A stretch of 64,000 nt of DNA from Sorghum bicolor (taxonomy: Eukaryota > Streptophyta > Magnoliopsida > Poales > Poaceae). Positions 33,089 through 42,738 of the stretch are shown here, one piece after another. Below the pieces are notes generated by a model that worked only from the letters and a program-made list of their open reading frames with translations, ran no database searches and had not been told where the DNA came from. The stretch spans positions 13,415,894 through 13,479,893 of the forward strand of contig NC_012873.2 of assembly GCF_000003195.3 (NCBI RefSeq). The letters are read 5' to 3'. Every line of letters begins with the position of its first letter. Positions within the stretch are counted from its first letter, which is position 1. The translations under genes and the position numbers were made by a program.

Positions 33089-35560
33089 TCACTCATCAAT
33101 CAAGGATTTTAACATGCTGAAATCATGTTTTGCAGATCTGTTGGAATCAAGGTATATGACCTTATTCCACTTTTGAATTATTATCACCACGATCCAATGA
33201 GCACCAGCTAAGCCACCAATGTTGTAGGCAAACATTATGAAGTCTCTATTGGTATACCTAGTGAAGGCCTTTTGAACATTCTGCATAACTCGGTCTCTAT
33301 CAAAGTTTATGCTATCTAGTGACATCAGTTGTGGATCAAGAAAGCCCACATGAATGTTCTTGGTCTTAGCTTCCAGAACCAGTGATCTAAAAATAATAAA
33401 GAACATGTAGAGAAAATAAGAAATAAGAGGTACTTGCAGCTGAAGATAAGTGCAAAACAGACCCTAAATCATGTTAGCATCACAAGCATATATTCTATCT
33501 TTAGTCATTGCAAATGCAGAAATAATAGTACTATCAATAGGACTATAGCAGTTACTTACAATGTCAAACATTGAAGAAGCGAGGAATCCAAAGCACCGAA
33601 GTTGAAAAGGTCATAAAGAACATTATATCTCACAAGGCTGACCTCAAAGTCTGCTGAGTTTAGCATATAAGTACCTCTGAACCGAACCAATATCCCACTC
33701 TTCACATTTTCAATGCAATCTTTCATGTAATAAGAATGAAGAGCGATACATCCCGGTCCTGCCTTCTTGAGGTCCAGTGAATGGAGAAATGCCTGCCCAC
33801 ACTTGTACTTAGAAGCCCCTTTTTGCTGCTGTTGTTGTTGTTTTAGACTCCCTCTAGCATCCTCACTAGCCGCCTTGTGTTGCTTAGGTGGCTTTGCACT
33901 CCCTCCAGCATCCTCACTAGCCACTTTGTGTTGCTTGTGTGGCTTTGCTGCATCAGATGTGGCAGGAGATTGCTGCTTTGAAGGAGCTGAATTGCCTCCA
34001 CAAAGTTGCTTTGTCGAGATTATAGCACTATTGCCCTTCGAAGCACTCTTGGCACTATTTATGTTCTCAATTTGTTGAGATTGGGCTGGCTGGGTAGGAT
34101 TGACATAAATGCGATCCCTCCTCCATTGTATTCTCTGCAGTAGAGCGTCTCCAAGTGTTTCGGTCTCATCATTGGGGGGAAGCTGCAACACATGATCCTC
34201 ATGCCCCTAACATACACATTCCACTTGGACTACTGCATGATCATACTGTATTGGGACTGTGTGTAGCTCAAGTTGCTTTGGGAACACTCGACCCTCTGCA
34301 ACCACAACTCGTAAGCCTCTAAGGTCTGCCAGAAGAGAACATTGTGTTGGCTCTGTGAGAAGATCAGTAGTATCCGGATCAATTGAATTAGGCCCCAACT
34401 CAGCAGCATCGGAGGCAGAGCCACAACTGCTCCTTCGTCCGCAAGCAGGACTAGGGGTCCTAGAAGGTGGTGGTCTTACCAACAATCCTTGGTCAGCAAG
34501 AGTTTTGATGACATCCTGTGTAACTTCTCATCTGAGTTGTTCCAAATCTAATGCACTAGGCCTCTTCCGCTTTCTGTACGTGCCAGAGCACTCAGGCCAA
34601 CCATGCTTCCAGCTGGTATAACTTGAAACAGCGCGTACTCGACCTGGCTGTTCAGGGCCCAAACATGCAGTTAGCAGATCATTCTCCCTGACCCAAGTGA
34701 TGCCCGATGCTTCTGCAGCTGAATGCTTCACTTTGATGTCTTCAGAGATTTTTTTGTTGCATCTTATGTCCAGATGATCTCAGCTTTATTTTCTGATATA
34801 TCAAGCTTACTCCTTCCTCGCATAAACCTCATGTGGCGGCCTTCAGGGAATTCTTGCCATGGGTTACTGATGCCTTTACTGGCTAAAGTTGCATCCTCCG
34901 TCTCCCACTGTTTTGATTTGCCCTCATACCCTGCTGTGCCCAAACAATGGTTGTGCACATTCTTTTGGCAAAGAATTTTGTATTTCTCACTTATTGTTGC
35001 TGCTTCTGTGGACTGCTTCAATGCCACAAATTCATCCCAATCATCAGGTTCAAGGTATGGGTGCTTCTCAAAGGGACTAAGGTTTTTCTCAATATAACCA
35101 GTTACTAGCCTACATTTGTGGCTTCTCTCTTAGATATCACCTTCATTATATACTTAAACCCCCCTGTCTTCATTGCAGTTGGGAACTCCAAGTAAGGCAT
35201 GACATGTCTATCAAACAATTTCCATTTCCTCTCATCAGTAAGGTTTTTGAATGATGGCATCACTAAGGATAGTTTTTCCATAGCAATAAACGAGCAAGCA
35301 ACCACAATCTTCGTTGTGCTCTCACCTCAGTTGGCATCCCATCCGGACGAATCACTGTGACGACAATCTTGTCCGTCGGCCACTTAGACGGTGTCTTTGG
35401 TTTTCTAGGACGACGCATAGGCCCAGGCAAACACTGCTGCTGCTCGTCTTCAATGGAACATTGCTGCTGCTCGTCTTCAATGGAACACTGCTGCTGCTCG
35501 TCTTCAATTGGTGACTCTACGTCCTCAGAAACATTTCGTCGTCACCACTTGACGAAGATT
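33089..35560 (-). pseudogene. CACTA second gene (TNP1/Ptta-like with Ulp1 domain), 5' part
   Basis: Several minus-strand exons fit the second gene of plant CACTA elements. An N-terminal Gln-rich segment (EDEQQQCSI repeated, 35435-35510) comes first. A DNA-binding Ptta/En-Spm-like region follows: HVMPYLEFPTAMKTGGFKYI at 35105-35305, then KNVHNHCLGTAGYEGKSKQW and NPWQEFPEGRHMRFMRGR at 34764-35027. The remaining pieces are a linker (34207-34485), a Lys/Gln-rich segment (33556-34191) and the start of an Ulp1-like protease (33089-33406: GAHWIVVIIIQKWNKVIYLDS with the His and Asp of the triad). It continues at 19796-20400 across the Tat insertion. Exact exon borders were not resolved. Confidence 0.65.
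35435..35510 (-). repeat. 27-bp coding tandem repeat
   Basis: Three near-identical 27-base units (starting 35435, 35462, 35489) encode nine residues each (CSIEDEQQQ) in the N-terminus of the CACTA second gene. Confidence 0.85.
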
Positions 35561-36317
35561 CCGCGGAAGACACCTATCAATCAAAGATGCGGTTCAACAA
35601 ATTGCACAAGACTAAATTTAGATGCTAGAAATATGTTATTCGCTGGAAATGATTGTGGAGACTGATAGCTTACCATTTTGATGTGGAACTTGATTCAATA
35701 GCACACACAACGCCAGCGACTCAGCTTCAGCATATCATACATGGGTTTGTTCACATGTAAAAAAGTGACCATCAGCACATTGTAATTATACTGTAAATAA
35801 TCTGCATTAAATCAATACTGATGCAAAATGAGCTGCTACTCTAGTGAAAAAGAAATCAATACCCATGCCCAATATTGACTGAGTAATCATACAAATATTG
35901 ACTGAGGAACAAATCACAGCCAATAGGAAGTTGTTGGGTTCACACAAGAAAGAAAAGGCTTACTGATATGCACAAGTTTTATAGAAAAAAACAGTGACAT
36001 TATATATTCCAACTCTGCTATCATAGTGTAAAAAAATAAAAGATGCACATTCAGAGTTTTGTAGCAAAGTTTGGATAGCAGGTAAAAAAAGCCATTCAGA
36101 GTTTAGTTGTATAGTATGCTGTTACTGTTACTTATTCATTCACCATGCAGATGCACTAGTGTAAAGTGTAGTAAACTTTAACCACAGAAAGAAAAGAAAA
36201 GGCTGAAACAGTGAACCCTATCTACACATCGTTTTCAGTTTTCAGTTTTTCACCAATGACAGACACAAGACCACAGACAATTCCCATGAATTGAAATGCA
36301 TCAAGCACGCAATCAAA

Positions 36318-36376
36318 GAGGCATACAAATTGTCAAAAGAGGCATACAAATTGTCAAAAGAGGCATACAAATTGTC
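36318..36376. repeat. 21-bp tandem repeat, ~2.8 copies
   Basis: GAGGCATACAAATTGTCAAAA is repeated at 36318, 36339 and 36360 (the last copy partial), without sequence divergence in the shared part. Confidence 0.9.
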
Positions 36377-36822
36377 ACATATATACAGTCCTTCACATTT
36401 CAGCTTAAGTCACATATATACAGAATCTAAGATGACAAACCAATAAATAGGTCTCTCATTTTCAGTTCAACAATATCAGTAACTACAGAAGAACACAAGT
36501 TTCAGTAATGAACTAATAATGATATAGGCATCTAGCAAGGCACTCATCAACGAACCATAGGTGATGTTTGATTGAAATCAGAGCATTTGGAAGGAACAAA
36601 TGAAATCAGAGCAAGTGGGGAGCACTCACCCTTTCGAAATTGGACTGGGAACACGCAGCTGCTGCAGGTGCTAGTCGCGGTGACTGGTGGATCTCCAGCC
36701 CGAGGCCCCAACTCTGCGCGCCGCCGGCGAAGCCGCTATGGCTTCCCTGCGTCGTCTACACCATCCTCGCCTCCTGACCTCTTGACCTATCAGCACCATG
36801 AAAAACAAATCAGTCGGCTGCG

Positions 36823-37040
36823 AGACTTGGGGACTTGGGGACTTGGGGACTTGGGGACTTGGGGAGTCAATGGCTTACCTGCTTCTTGCTCGAGAGTCGA
36901 AGGCGGCGCACAGGAGAGAGGCGGCGCACGGGGGAGAGAGGCGGCGCACGGGAGAGAGGCGGGACTTGGGGAGAGAGGCGGCGCACGGGAGAGAGGCGCA
37001 CGAGACTTGGGGACTTGGGAGAGGCGGCTGCGAGACTTGG
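36823..37040 (+). repeat. GACTTGGGGA and GGCGGCGCACGGGAGAGA minisatellites
   Basis: At 36823-36868 GACTTGGGGA is repeated about five times head to tail. At 36900-36990 a GAGAGAGGCGGCGCACGG-type unit is repeated four to five times, and GACTTGGGGA reappears at 36962 and 37003. Runs of G4 spaced by six bases could form G-quadruplexes on the plus strand. Confidence 0.85.
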
Positions 37041-37124
37041 AGATATACTCGTACTTGGGCCTGTACGCTTCCGGCCTAAACAAAATAGAATGACCTCTGC
37101 ACATGAGGAAACAAGTCAGCTTCA

Positions 37125-37850
37125 CTGTCAATGCTCCCTCCTGCACCATTTGCTTGCCATTCTAGAATATGAATATGAGCAGTTAGCATGTTTACTAACC
37201 ATGATATCAAATTATTTGAAGCAAGCTGAAACCTAATTCAACACAAGTAAATGCATACCTGAAGAAGAACAAGTAATTTGTTCACGATTCCATCCAGGTA
37301 AGGCTTCAAAATTTCCGGTGTACAATTCTCACTAAAATTCAAAATTGCTGAAGCTGCATGTGCCTGCCAACAAGAATAGCAAATTAGCAATAGTCGCCAG
37401 GTCCTAAGATGTATGACATGAATAGGTACACAGGCCGATTTAGAAAATAAGCATAAAGAATTGTCAGGCCAACAGCTCTTGCAGAATTGGTAATTTAGTA
37501 TTTGTCAGGCCATTCCACAAGATGAATCCATGGAAAAAAATATTGTTCATAACATCCTGTTTCCTGATGCTGTGATGCAACATGCTAAAAATATCAATTT
37601 TATAACTACCCAAAAAAGAAAAACAAATATCCTTTGGGTTGATCAACTGATTACTAAATATTTGACATACTTATAAAGTTAAATCAGGCTAACCTTTGCA
37701 CATCCTTCCGCAATCTGTGCAAGTGTAATGAGCGCAGCATGGTGCTTCTGCCACTCAGGAGCAGACAGGTACTGTGGTAGCAGCTCAGATGCAATTGGCA
37801 CAATTGTGTTCCCACCAATGGCGATGGCAAGGCGGTCAAGTCCACTTGTC
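37125..37850 (-). pseudogene. Captured importin-beta3 (IPO5/KPNB3-like) gene fragment in the CACTA element
   Basis: The minus strand carries three consecutive pieces of a HEAT-repeat nuclear import receptor, with introns kept. Exon piece about 37850-37694: GLDRLAIAIGGNTIVPIASE ... PEWQKHHAALITLAQIAEGC. Complete exon 37363-37259: AHAASAILNFSENCTPEILK ... NKLLVLLQ, 35 codons, with AG before and GT after. Partial exon 37161-about 37125: NGKQMVQEGALT, then similarity ends. One exon present in importins between the first two (HEAT repeats around HPRVRWAAINA) is missing. Intron retention shows DNA-level capture, not retrocopying. It lies just downstream of TNP2 on the same strand. Confidence 0.8.
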
Positions 37851-37945
37851 CTGTTGCCAATGCTCCACTGTTTTTTCAAAATCAACACGACCCACCATCT
37901 CAGCAAGGCCGACAAACTGGCCACTTGCATTCACCTTCAAAAAGA
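37850..37945 (-). pseudogene. Captured YTH-domain (ECT/CPSF30-like) exon fragment
   Basis: The minus strand reads VNASGQFVGLAEMVGRVDFE, then KTVEHWQQDKWT. This is the m6A-binding YTH domain segment that includes the WQQDKW block. It is joined at about 37850 directly to the importin fragment, in a different reading frame, with GGAC at the junction. An AG precedes the first codon, consistent with an exon edge. It is only about 32 codons long, so it has no function as a reader protein by itself. Confidence 0.75.
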
Positions 37946-37989
37946 GAATACATAACAGCATAAGCATGGTGAATGATCTCAATGAAGCA

Positions 37990-40900
37990 TTAGTTTTTGC
38001 GCGCTTGCAGTTTTCGACGACGTTTTGCCACGGTGACCTCTTCTACATGACCTTGTCTTAAGTATGGAGTTTTCTCACTCTCTAGAATCACAGGGAGGGT
38101 CCAATCACCAAATTGAGGGATTTCACCAGATGGATTGTACTCTTCCTCATCCACATCATCTTCAACTCCGGCCACCCGTTTTTTACCGGGGAGAACTACA
38201 AGGCGTTTCTTGTTTCTCGTGTCGAGCACATAAAAGACTTGTGAAACCTGAGCTGCAAGTACGAATGGTTCATCCTTGTACCCAACCTGTTCAAAGTCAA
38301 CAATGGTGAATCCATATATGTCCTTCATGATGCCCCTTGTGCCCTTAACCCAACGGCACCGAAAAATGGGCACCTTGAAGGGCACCTTGACGCCAGGATA
38401 AGTGAGCTCCCAAATCTCCTCTATCTGACCATAGTATGCATCCTTTTGTACATCCGTGCTGTCGAAAGCATCTACGCGAACACCACTATTTTGGTACACG
38501 CTTTTCTGGTCTTGAGCCAAGGTGTAGAATGTGTATCCATTTATGTCATATCCCTGGTAAGTTGTGATTGTGAACAAAGGGCCTTCTGCTAGGTTCCGAA
38601 GGCCCTCATCTATACAAGAGCTGAAATGGAGGATTCACTTTTTGAACCAAATGTTGAATCCCTTCATATGTGCCTTCGCTATCCAAGCTTCGCTCCGACC
38701 TGGATTCTCTTCACGCAACTTGTCCTTATGCTCATCGATATAAGGAGACACCTCTGCTGTGTGTTCCAACACGAGAAAGTGAGCTCGCCGGTAATCATCC
38801 AGATCTGGAGTAAGTGTCTTCTTCCCAAGAGTCCCTGTCCCCACAATCCTTCCCTCGTGGCGAGACTTATACATGCCGATTGGATTTGTAGGATCAATGT
38901 AACTAAGGCACCACTCAACTACCTCCTCAGCAGAGTAACCCTGGACCATGCTTCCCTCTGGATGAACCCGACTCTTTGTATACCGATTCAAAGTGCTCAT
39001 GAACCTCTCGTATGGATACATATGATGGAGGAACATAGGACCAAGATACCGTATTTCCTTAACCAGATGCGCAATGAGATAAACAGATATATCGAAGAAT
39101 GTCGGTGGAAAATACGCCTCTAGAAGACACATTGTCTGGAAAATGTCCCTCTCAAGATTGTCCAGTGACCTCTCATCAAGAATCTTCTGAGATATTGTAT
39201 TGAAGAAGAAGCATAAGCCCATGATTGTCTTTCTGACTTTTTCTGGCAAAATGTTCCTGATCCCAACCGCAAGCATTGTTGTGAGCATGACATCGCAATC
39301 AGGAGCCTTCATGGGGAGCATTTTGTTCTCTTTGGCTGCCACAAGCTTCCTGATGTCTGCGGAGTATCCTGAGGGAACTTTCACGCTACGGAAGAAGTCG
39401 TACAACTCCTGCTTCTCTTCCCTCTTTAGATTGATTACAGATAATGGTAGTGGGGCATTGGGGCTCTCGGGACGCAACTCGGGCCTTATATCCATATCTT
39501 CCATATACGCCCGTGCATTTGCATGGTCCTTGCTTTTCCCTTTGCTGTTCAAGAGTGTTCCGAGTAAGCTTTCACAAACATTCTTTTTCACATGCATGAG
39601 ATCAAAGCTGTGGTGAACTGCTATGTCTTTCCAATAAGGCAACTCCCATAGAATTGACTTCTTCTTCCACCTCTTATCAGCAACTTCTTCCTCCTTGTCC
39701 TTGTGCTTTCTCTTCACAAGGGCAATCTTTTTGTTCTTCCCCAATGAAACATTGACATCCTTTACCTGCTCATAAACATCATGCCCACTGAAATGCCTCG
39801 GAGCAGATCCTGTCTCAACCGTGCCATCAAACTGGCCTTCCATGCGCCGGTAAGGATGAGATCGGCGAAGGAAACGACGATGTCTTGTGTACACCCTCTT
39901 CTTTGACTTGTTCAGCCAAAGACTCTCGGTGTCATCTAAGCAGTGAAAGTAATCTTTCTCTCCTTTAGACTTCCTAGATAAGCAACGGTGTCCTGGAACA
40001 TCGGTAATGGTGGTTAACACCATGGCATGCAACTTGAATGACTCTCGCTTGTACCCATCATATACCTTGACACCATCTGACCACAAGATCTTGAGCTCAT
40101 CCACAACCAGCCTCAAATACGTATCGATGTCATTGCCAGGCTAATGCGGACCTGGGATCAGAAGTGGCATCATCATGTATTTCCTTCTGTTACACAGCCA
40201 TAGTGGGATATTGTAGATCGACAGCAACACAGGCCAGACACTGTGTGAGCTACTCATATTACCGAATGGGTTCATGCCATCGGTGCTCAGGGCAAAACGA
40301 ATGTTCCTTGCCTCATCTTTAAAGAACTCATACTTGGAATCAATGATGCGCCACTGAATAGCATCTGCTGGATGCCGTAGGTAATCATCAATCTTGCGTC
40401 CCTCCTTGTGCCAACTCAGCAGTTGTGCGTCCTTAGCAGTTGCAAATAGACGCTTCAGGCGAGGAACTATAGGAAAGTACCACACCACCTTCCTGGCAGC
40501 TCCGTGTCTCTTGTTGTCATCACCCCCATCATTTCTTTGTTTGTATCGAGTTACTCCACACTCGGGGCACTCAGTCAGTTTAGCGTTGTCTTCACCATGG
40601 TACAGGATACAATCATTTTTACAAGCATGAATTTTCTCAACCTCCAGTCCCATAGGGCAAACAATCTGCTTGGCCTCATATGTGGTCTTGGGTAACTCAT
40701 TGCCCTTAGGAAGTATGTCCTCTAATAGATGAAGAAGCTCATCAAAGCTCCGGTCAGTCCAATGATGTGTCGCCTTGAGCTGGAGAAGCTTGAGAGTGGC
40801 AAACAACTTTGTATACTTCTCCTTGCACCTCTGATAGAGCGGCGTCTTCATATCTGCCACTAGCCTCTTCAACTTCTTCAAATCCACTGTGGTGAACTCA

Positions 40901-41382
40901 TCATACCCCATGGCATCAGGCACCATCTCCTCGAGATCCTCTGCCTTTTGGACATAATTGGCACCGATATCTTCTAGCTGATCATCAGTCACATCCGGGA
41001 TGCAATCAGTAAGATCCGGGCTGCAAAAGGGTCTTTCCTCCTTGTCCTAACCAACAACATGAGTTCCATCATCCTGACGTTGACTACCAGAGACTCCTTG
41101 GTCCATACGACCAGCTTGCAAGTCTCGTCCATTGACTCCTTCTTCCCCATGCTTGTTCCAACATTTGTAGTCTTCCATAAATCCTCGCATGACCAGGTGG
41201 CCATATACTGTCAATGAACTCAAGAGCTCGTTTCCATTCTTACAATCTTGGCACGGACACCAGAGAGTTGTCTTCTGTTGATTCGACATATCCGCCTTTG
41301 CAGCACTTATGAATGATTTCAGACCATCTAAGTACTCAGCACAAGTGCGACAGCGAAGATACATCCAGCTCCGATCCTCCAT
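37990..41382 (-). pseudogene. TNP2-type CACTA transposase
   Basis: A single reading frame runs from ATG at 41382 to the stop at 37990 (1131 codons), broken only by TAG at 41047-41049, TAG at 40141-40143 and TGA at 38635-38637. Domains in order: the transposase-associated N-terminal domain (DRSWMYLRC...EYLDGLKSF, with WCPCQDCKN), the TNP2 core (CPECGVTRYK, IRFALSTDGMNPFGNMSSSH, WPVLLSIYNIPLWLCN, GVKVYDGYKRESF, then HHSFDLMHVKKNVCESLLG), a DUF4218-like part (FFSVKVPSGYSADIRKLV-like, LPEKVRKTI, YLIAHLVKEIRYLGPMFLH, MYPYERFMSTL) and a C-terminal DUF4216 (FTIVDFEQVGYKDEPFVLA). TNP2 excises and reinserts CACTA elements. The few stops suggest recent loss of function. Confidence 0.92.
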
Positions 41383-42235
41383 ATCTACAAAAGTATGAAG
41401 ACAAAAATGAAACCAACCAATCAATTCCACACAAAGGACTGATAACTACTACTATGTTTGACAGTATGCCAGTTCCATCATCATAGTTTGACAAAATATC
41501 TTAACATAGATACGCGGACACAAAGGACTGACTACTACTATGCTAAATCTGAAATGAAACAAGATGGTGTCAAATGCAGCCTCGACTCAGCATGCATGAC
41601 CAGGGAAAAAAATTAACAGCACCTTTGATCTAGTTAACTGTAGCTTACATTGATAAGCTACACTGTAGCACCCTTCCATATGTAAGAATATGCCATATAT
41701 GCATGACTACATGAGTAAAGTGAAGGTATTTCTAACCTTTGAAATAAATTTGCTGCAAGTGGACGGCTCGGTGCTGCAGGTGTTGCGAGGTGGCGCCGGC
41801 CGGAGCGCCTCCCGAGCTGGAGCTGAAGAGTTCTGATCCAGCAGCAGAACTGGAGCTAGGGTTGTCGAGCTCCTCCCGAGCTGGAGCTGGAGCGGCCGGA
41901 GCGCTGGGGTTATCAGCTGGAGCGGCTGGAGCAGCAGCTTCGCGGACGCGGCGCGGGGCGGGCGGGCGGCCGGCACGGCGCGGCGCGGGAGGGCGGGCGG
42001 GCGGCCGGCGCGGCGCGGGCAAGGCGGGCGGCCGGAGCGGCGCGGATAGGGTGCGGGCAGGGCAGCCGGCCGGAGCGGCGCAGACAGTGCGGCCGGCGTT
42101 GGGAAGGGCGTCGGCGCTGCGGAGAATTTTTTTTACCGGAGAAGGAGCGGTGGCGTTGTGTAATGGGGTGCTGTGTACATGCATTAAGATTCGTGCTGTG
42201 TACAAGGTATCTGTGACCCTTGTAAGCAATATGAG
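41383..42235 (-). other. TNP2 upstream region, GC-rich
   Basis: 41740-42130 is strongly GC-rich (GGCGGGCGGCCGG runs), in contrast to the AT-rich sequence at 41440-41700, and lies between TNP2 and the right CACTA end. It probably contains the transposase promoter and leader. The long frames on both strands are compositional and not supported as genes. Confidence 0.5.
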
Positions 42236-42537
42236 TCACTGATATGTCCCTCTATCAGTGACGCGTCACTTCTATTATCAGTAACGCGCCTTCATAAAAC
42301 GCCTCACTAATAGTACCTCCTATCTGTGACGCGTGTTGTTAATACGCGTCGCAGACTATATCAGCGACGCGTTTTCTTTACCCGCGTCGCTGATATATTG
42401 TTCTCAGCATTACAGGCCATGGTGGCAGCTTATCAGCGACGCGTCTAGCTAACCCGCGTTGCTGATAGCCTTATCAGTGACTCTTTTTGTTCTTAGTCTA
42501 TGTAGAAGCGTCACTGATAAGGCTTTTTGGCATAGTG
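42236..42537. repeat. Right CACTA subterminal repeats and terminus
   Basis: At least eight copies of a TATCAGYGACGCGT-like motif occur in both orientations, ending in GGCTTTTTGGCATAGTG (CACTATGCC on the minus strand) at 42537. Confidence 0.88.
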
Positions 42538-42738
42538 CCTATCGCCATGTTTTTCAACTTTTAGTCCATTTCCTCGGTCAACTTTTAGCTTTCAAAAGAC
42601 AGCTCAACAGCTATACTGTTTGTTTTATCTTATAGCTTCTAGTTAACAAAAACTAGCAAAAAGCTAAAACAAACAGGCCCGGGAAAGATATTTTAGCTAT
42701 TAGTTAGAGTATTAAGTAGGTTGTTTGATCTACTAGTG
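42538..42738. other. Flank between CACTA and Tekay-type element
   Basis: It contains AGCTTCTAGTT...AAGCTAAAACAAACAGGCCC (ending 42680), typical of the edge of a grass hAT-like MITE; the matching left edge may be at 19137. No gene. Confidence 0.4.

Larger units (their letters stand above)
35561..37124. other. CACTA inter-gene region with GC-rich minisatellites
   Basis: 35561-36570 is AT-rich and non-coding. 36640-37060 is GC-rich with G-rich tandem repeats and may hold the start of the minus-strand second gene or an alternative promoter. Open frames on both strands here are low-complexity and not credible genes. Confidence 0.5.
19240..42537 (-). mobile_element. CACTA (En/Spm) transposon interrupted by a Tat retrotransposon
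   Basis: The right end reads on the minus strand CACTATGCCAAAAAGCC, the CACTA terminus, followed by many inverted and direct copies of a TATCAGYGACGCG-type subterminal repeat (42236-42537). Matching subterminal repeats occur on the left at 19247-19366, but no CACTA motif is found there, so the left tip is lost or diverged. The body holds a TNP2 transposase pseudogene (37990-41382), a second TNP1/Ulp1-like gene (parts at 33089-35560 and 19796-20400), captured host-gene fragments (37125-37945), and the nested Tat element 20469-32863. Without the Tat insertion it would be about 10.9 kb. Confidence 0.85.

Noticed and set aside
36318..36376. Possible CRISPR-like repeat array
   Set aside because: The 21-bp units are directly tandem without spacers and the genome is a plant's.
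36572..37236. Open frames across the GACTTGGGGA minisatellite
   Set aside because: The repeats lack stops in several frames by chance; no domain other than the importin fragment on the minus strand is real.
37125..37945. A functional importin or YTH gene
   Set aside because: Only a few exons are present, one internal exon is missing, and the two pieces are joined out of frame inside a transposon.
41732..42242. Long open frames on both strands in the GC-rich region next to the right CACTA end
   Set aside because: Alanine/arginine/proline-rich translations on opposite strands reflect composition only; the region fits a transposase promoter.
19137..42680. MITE split by the CACTA insertion (GGGCCTATTTATTT...AAACAAACAGGCCC)
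   Set aside because: The ends look related, but no 8-bp duplication or CACTA 3-bp duplication could be found to support it; mentioned only as a possibility.
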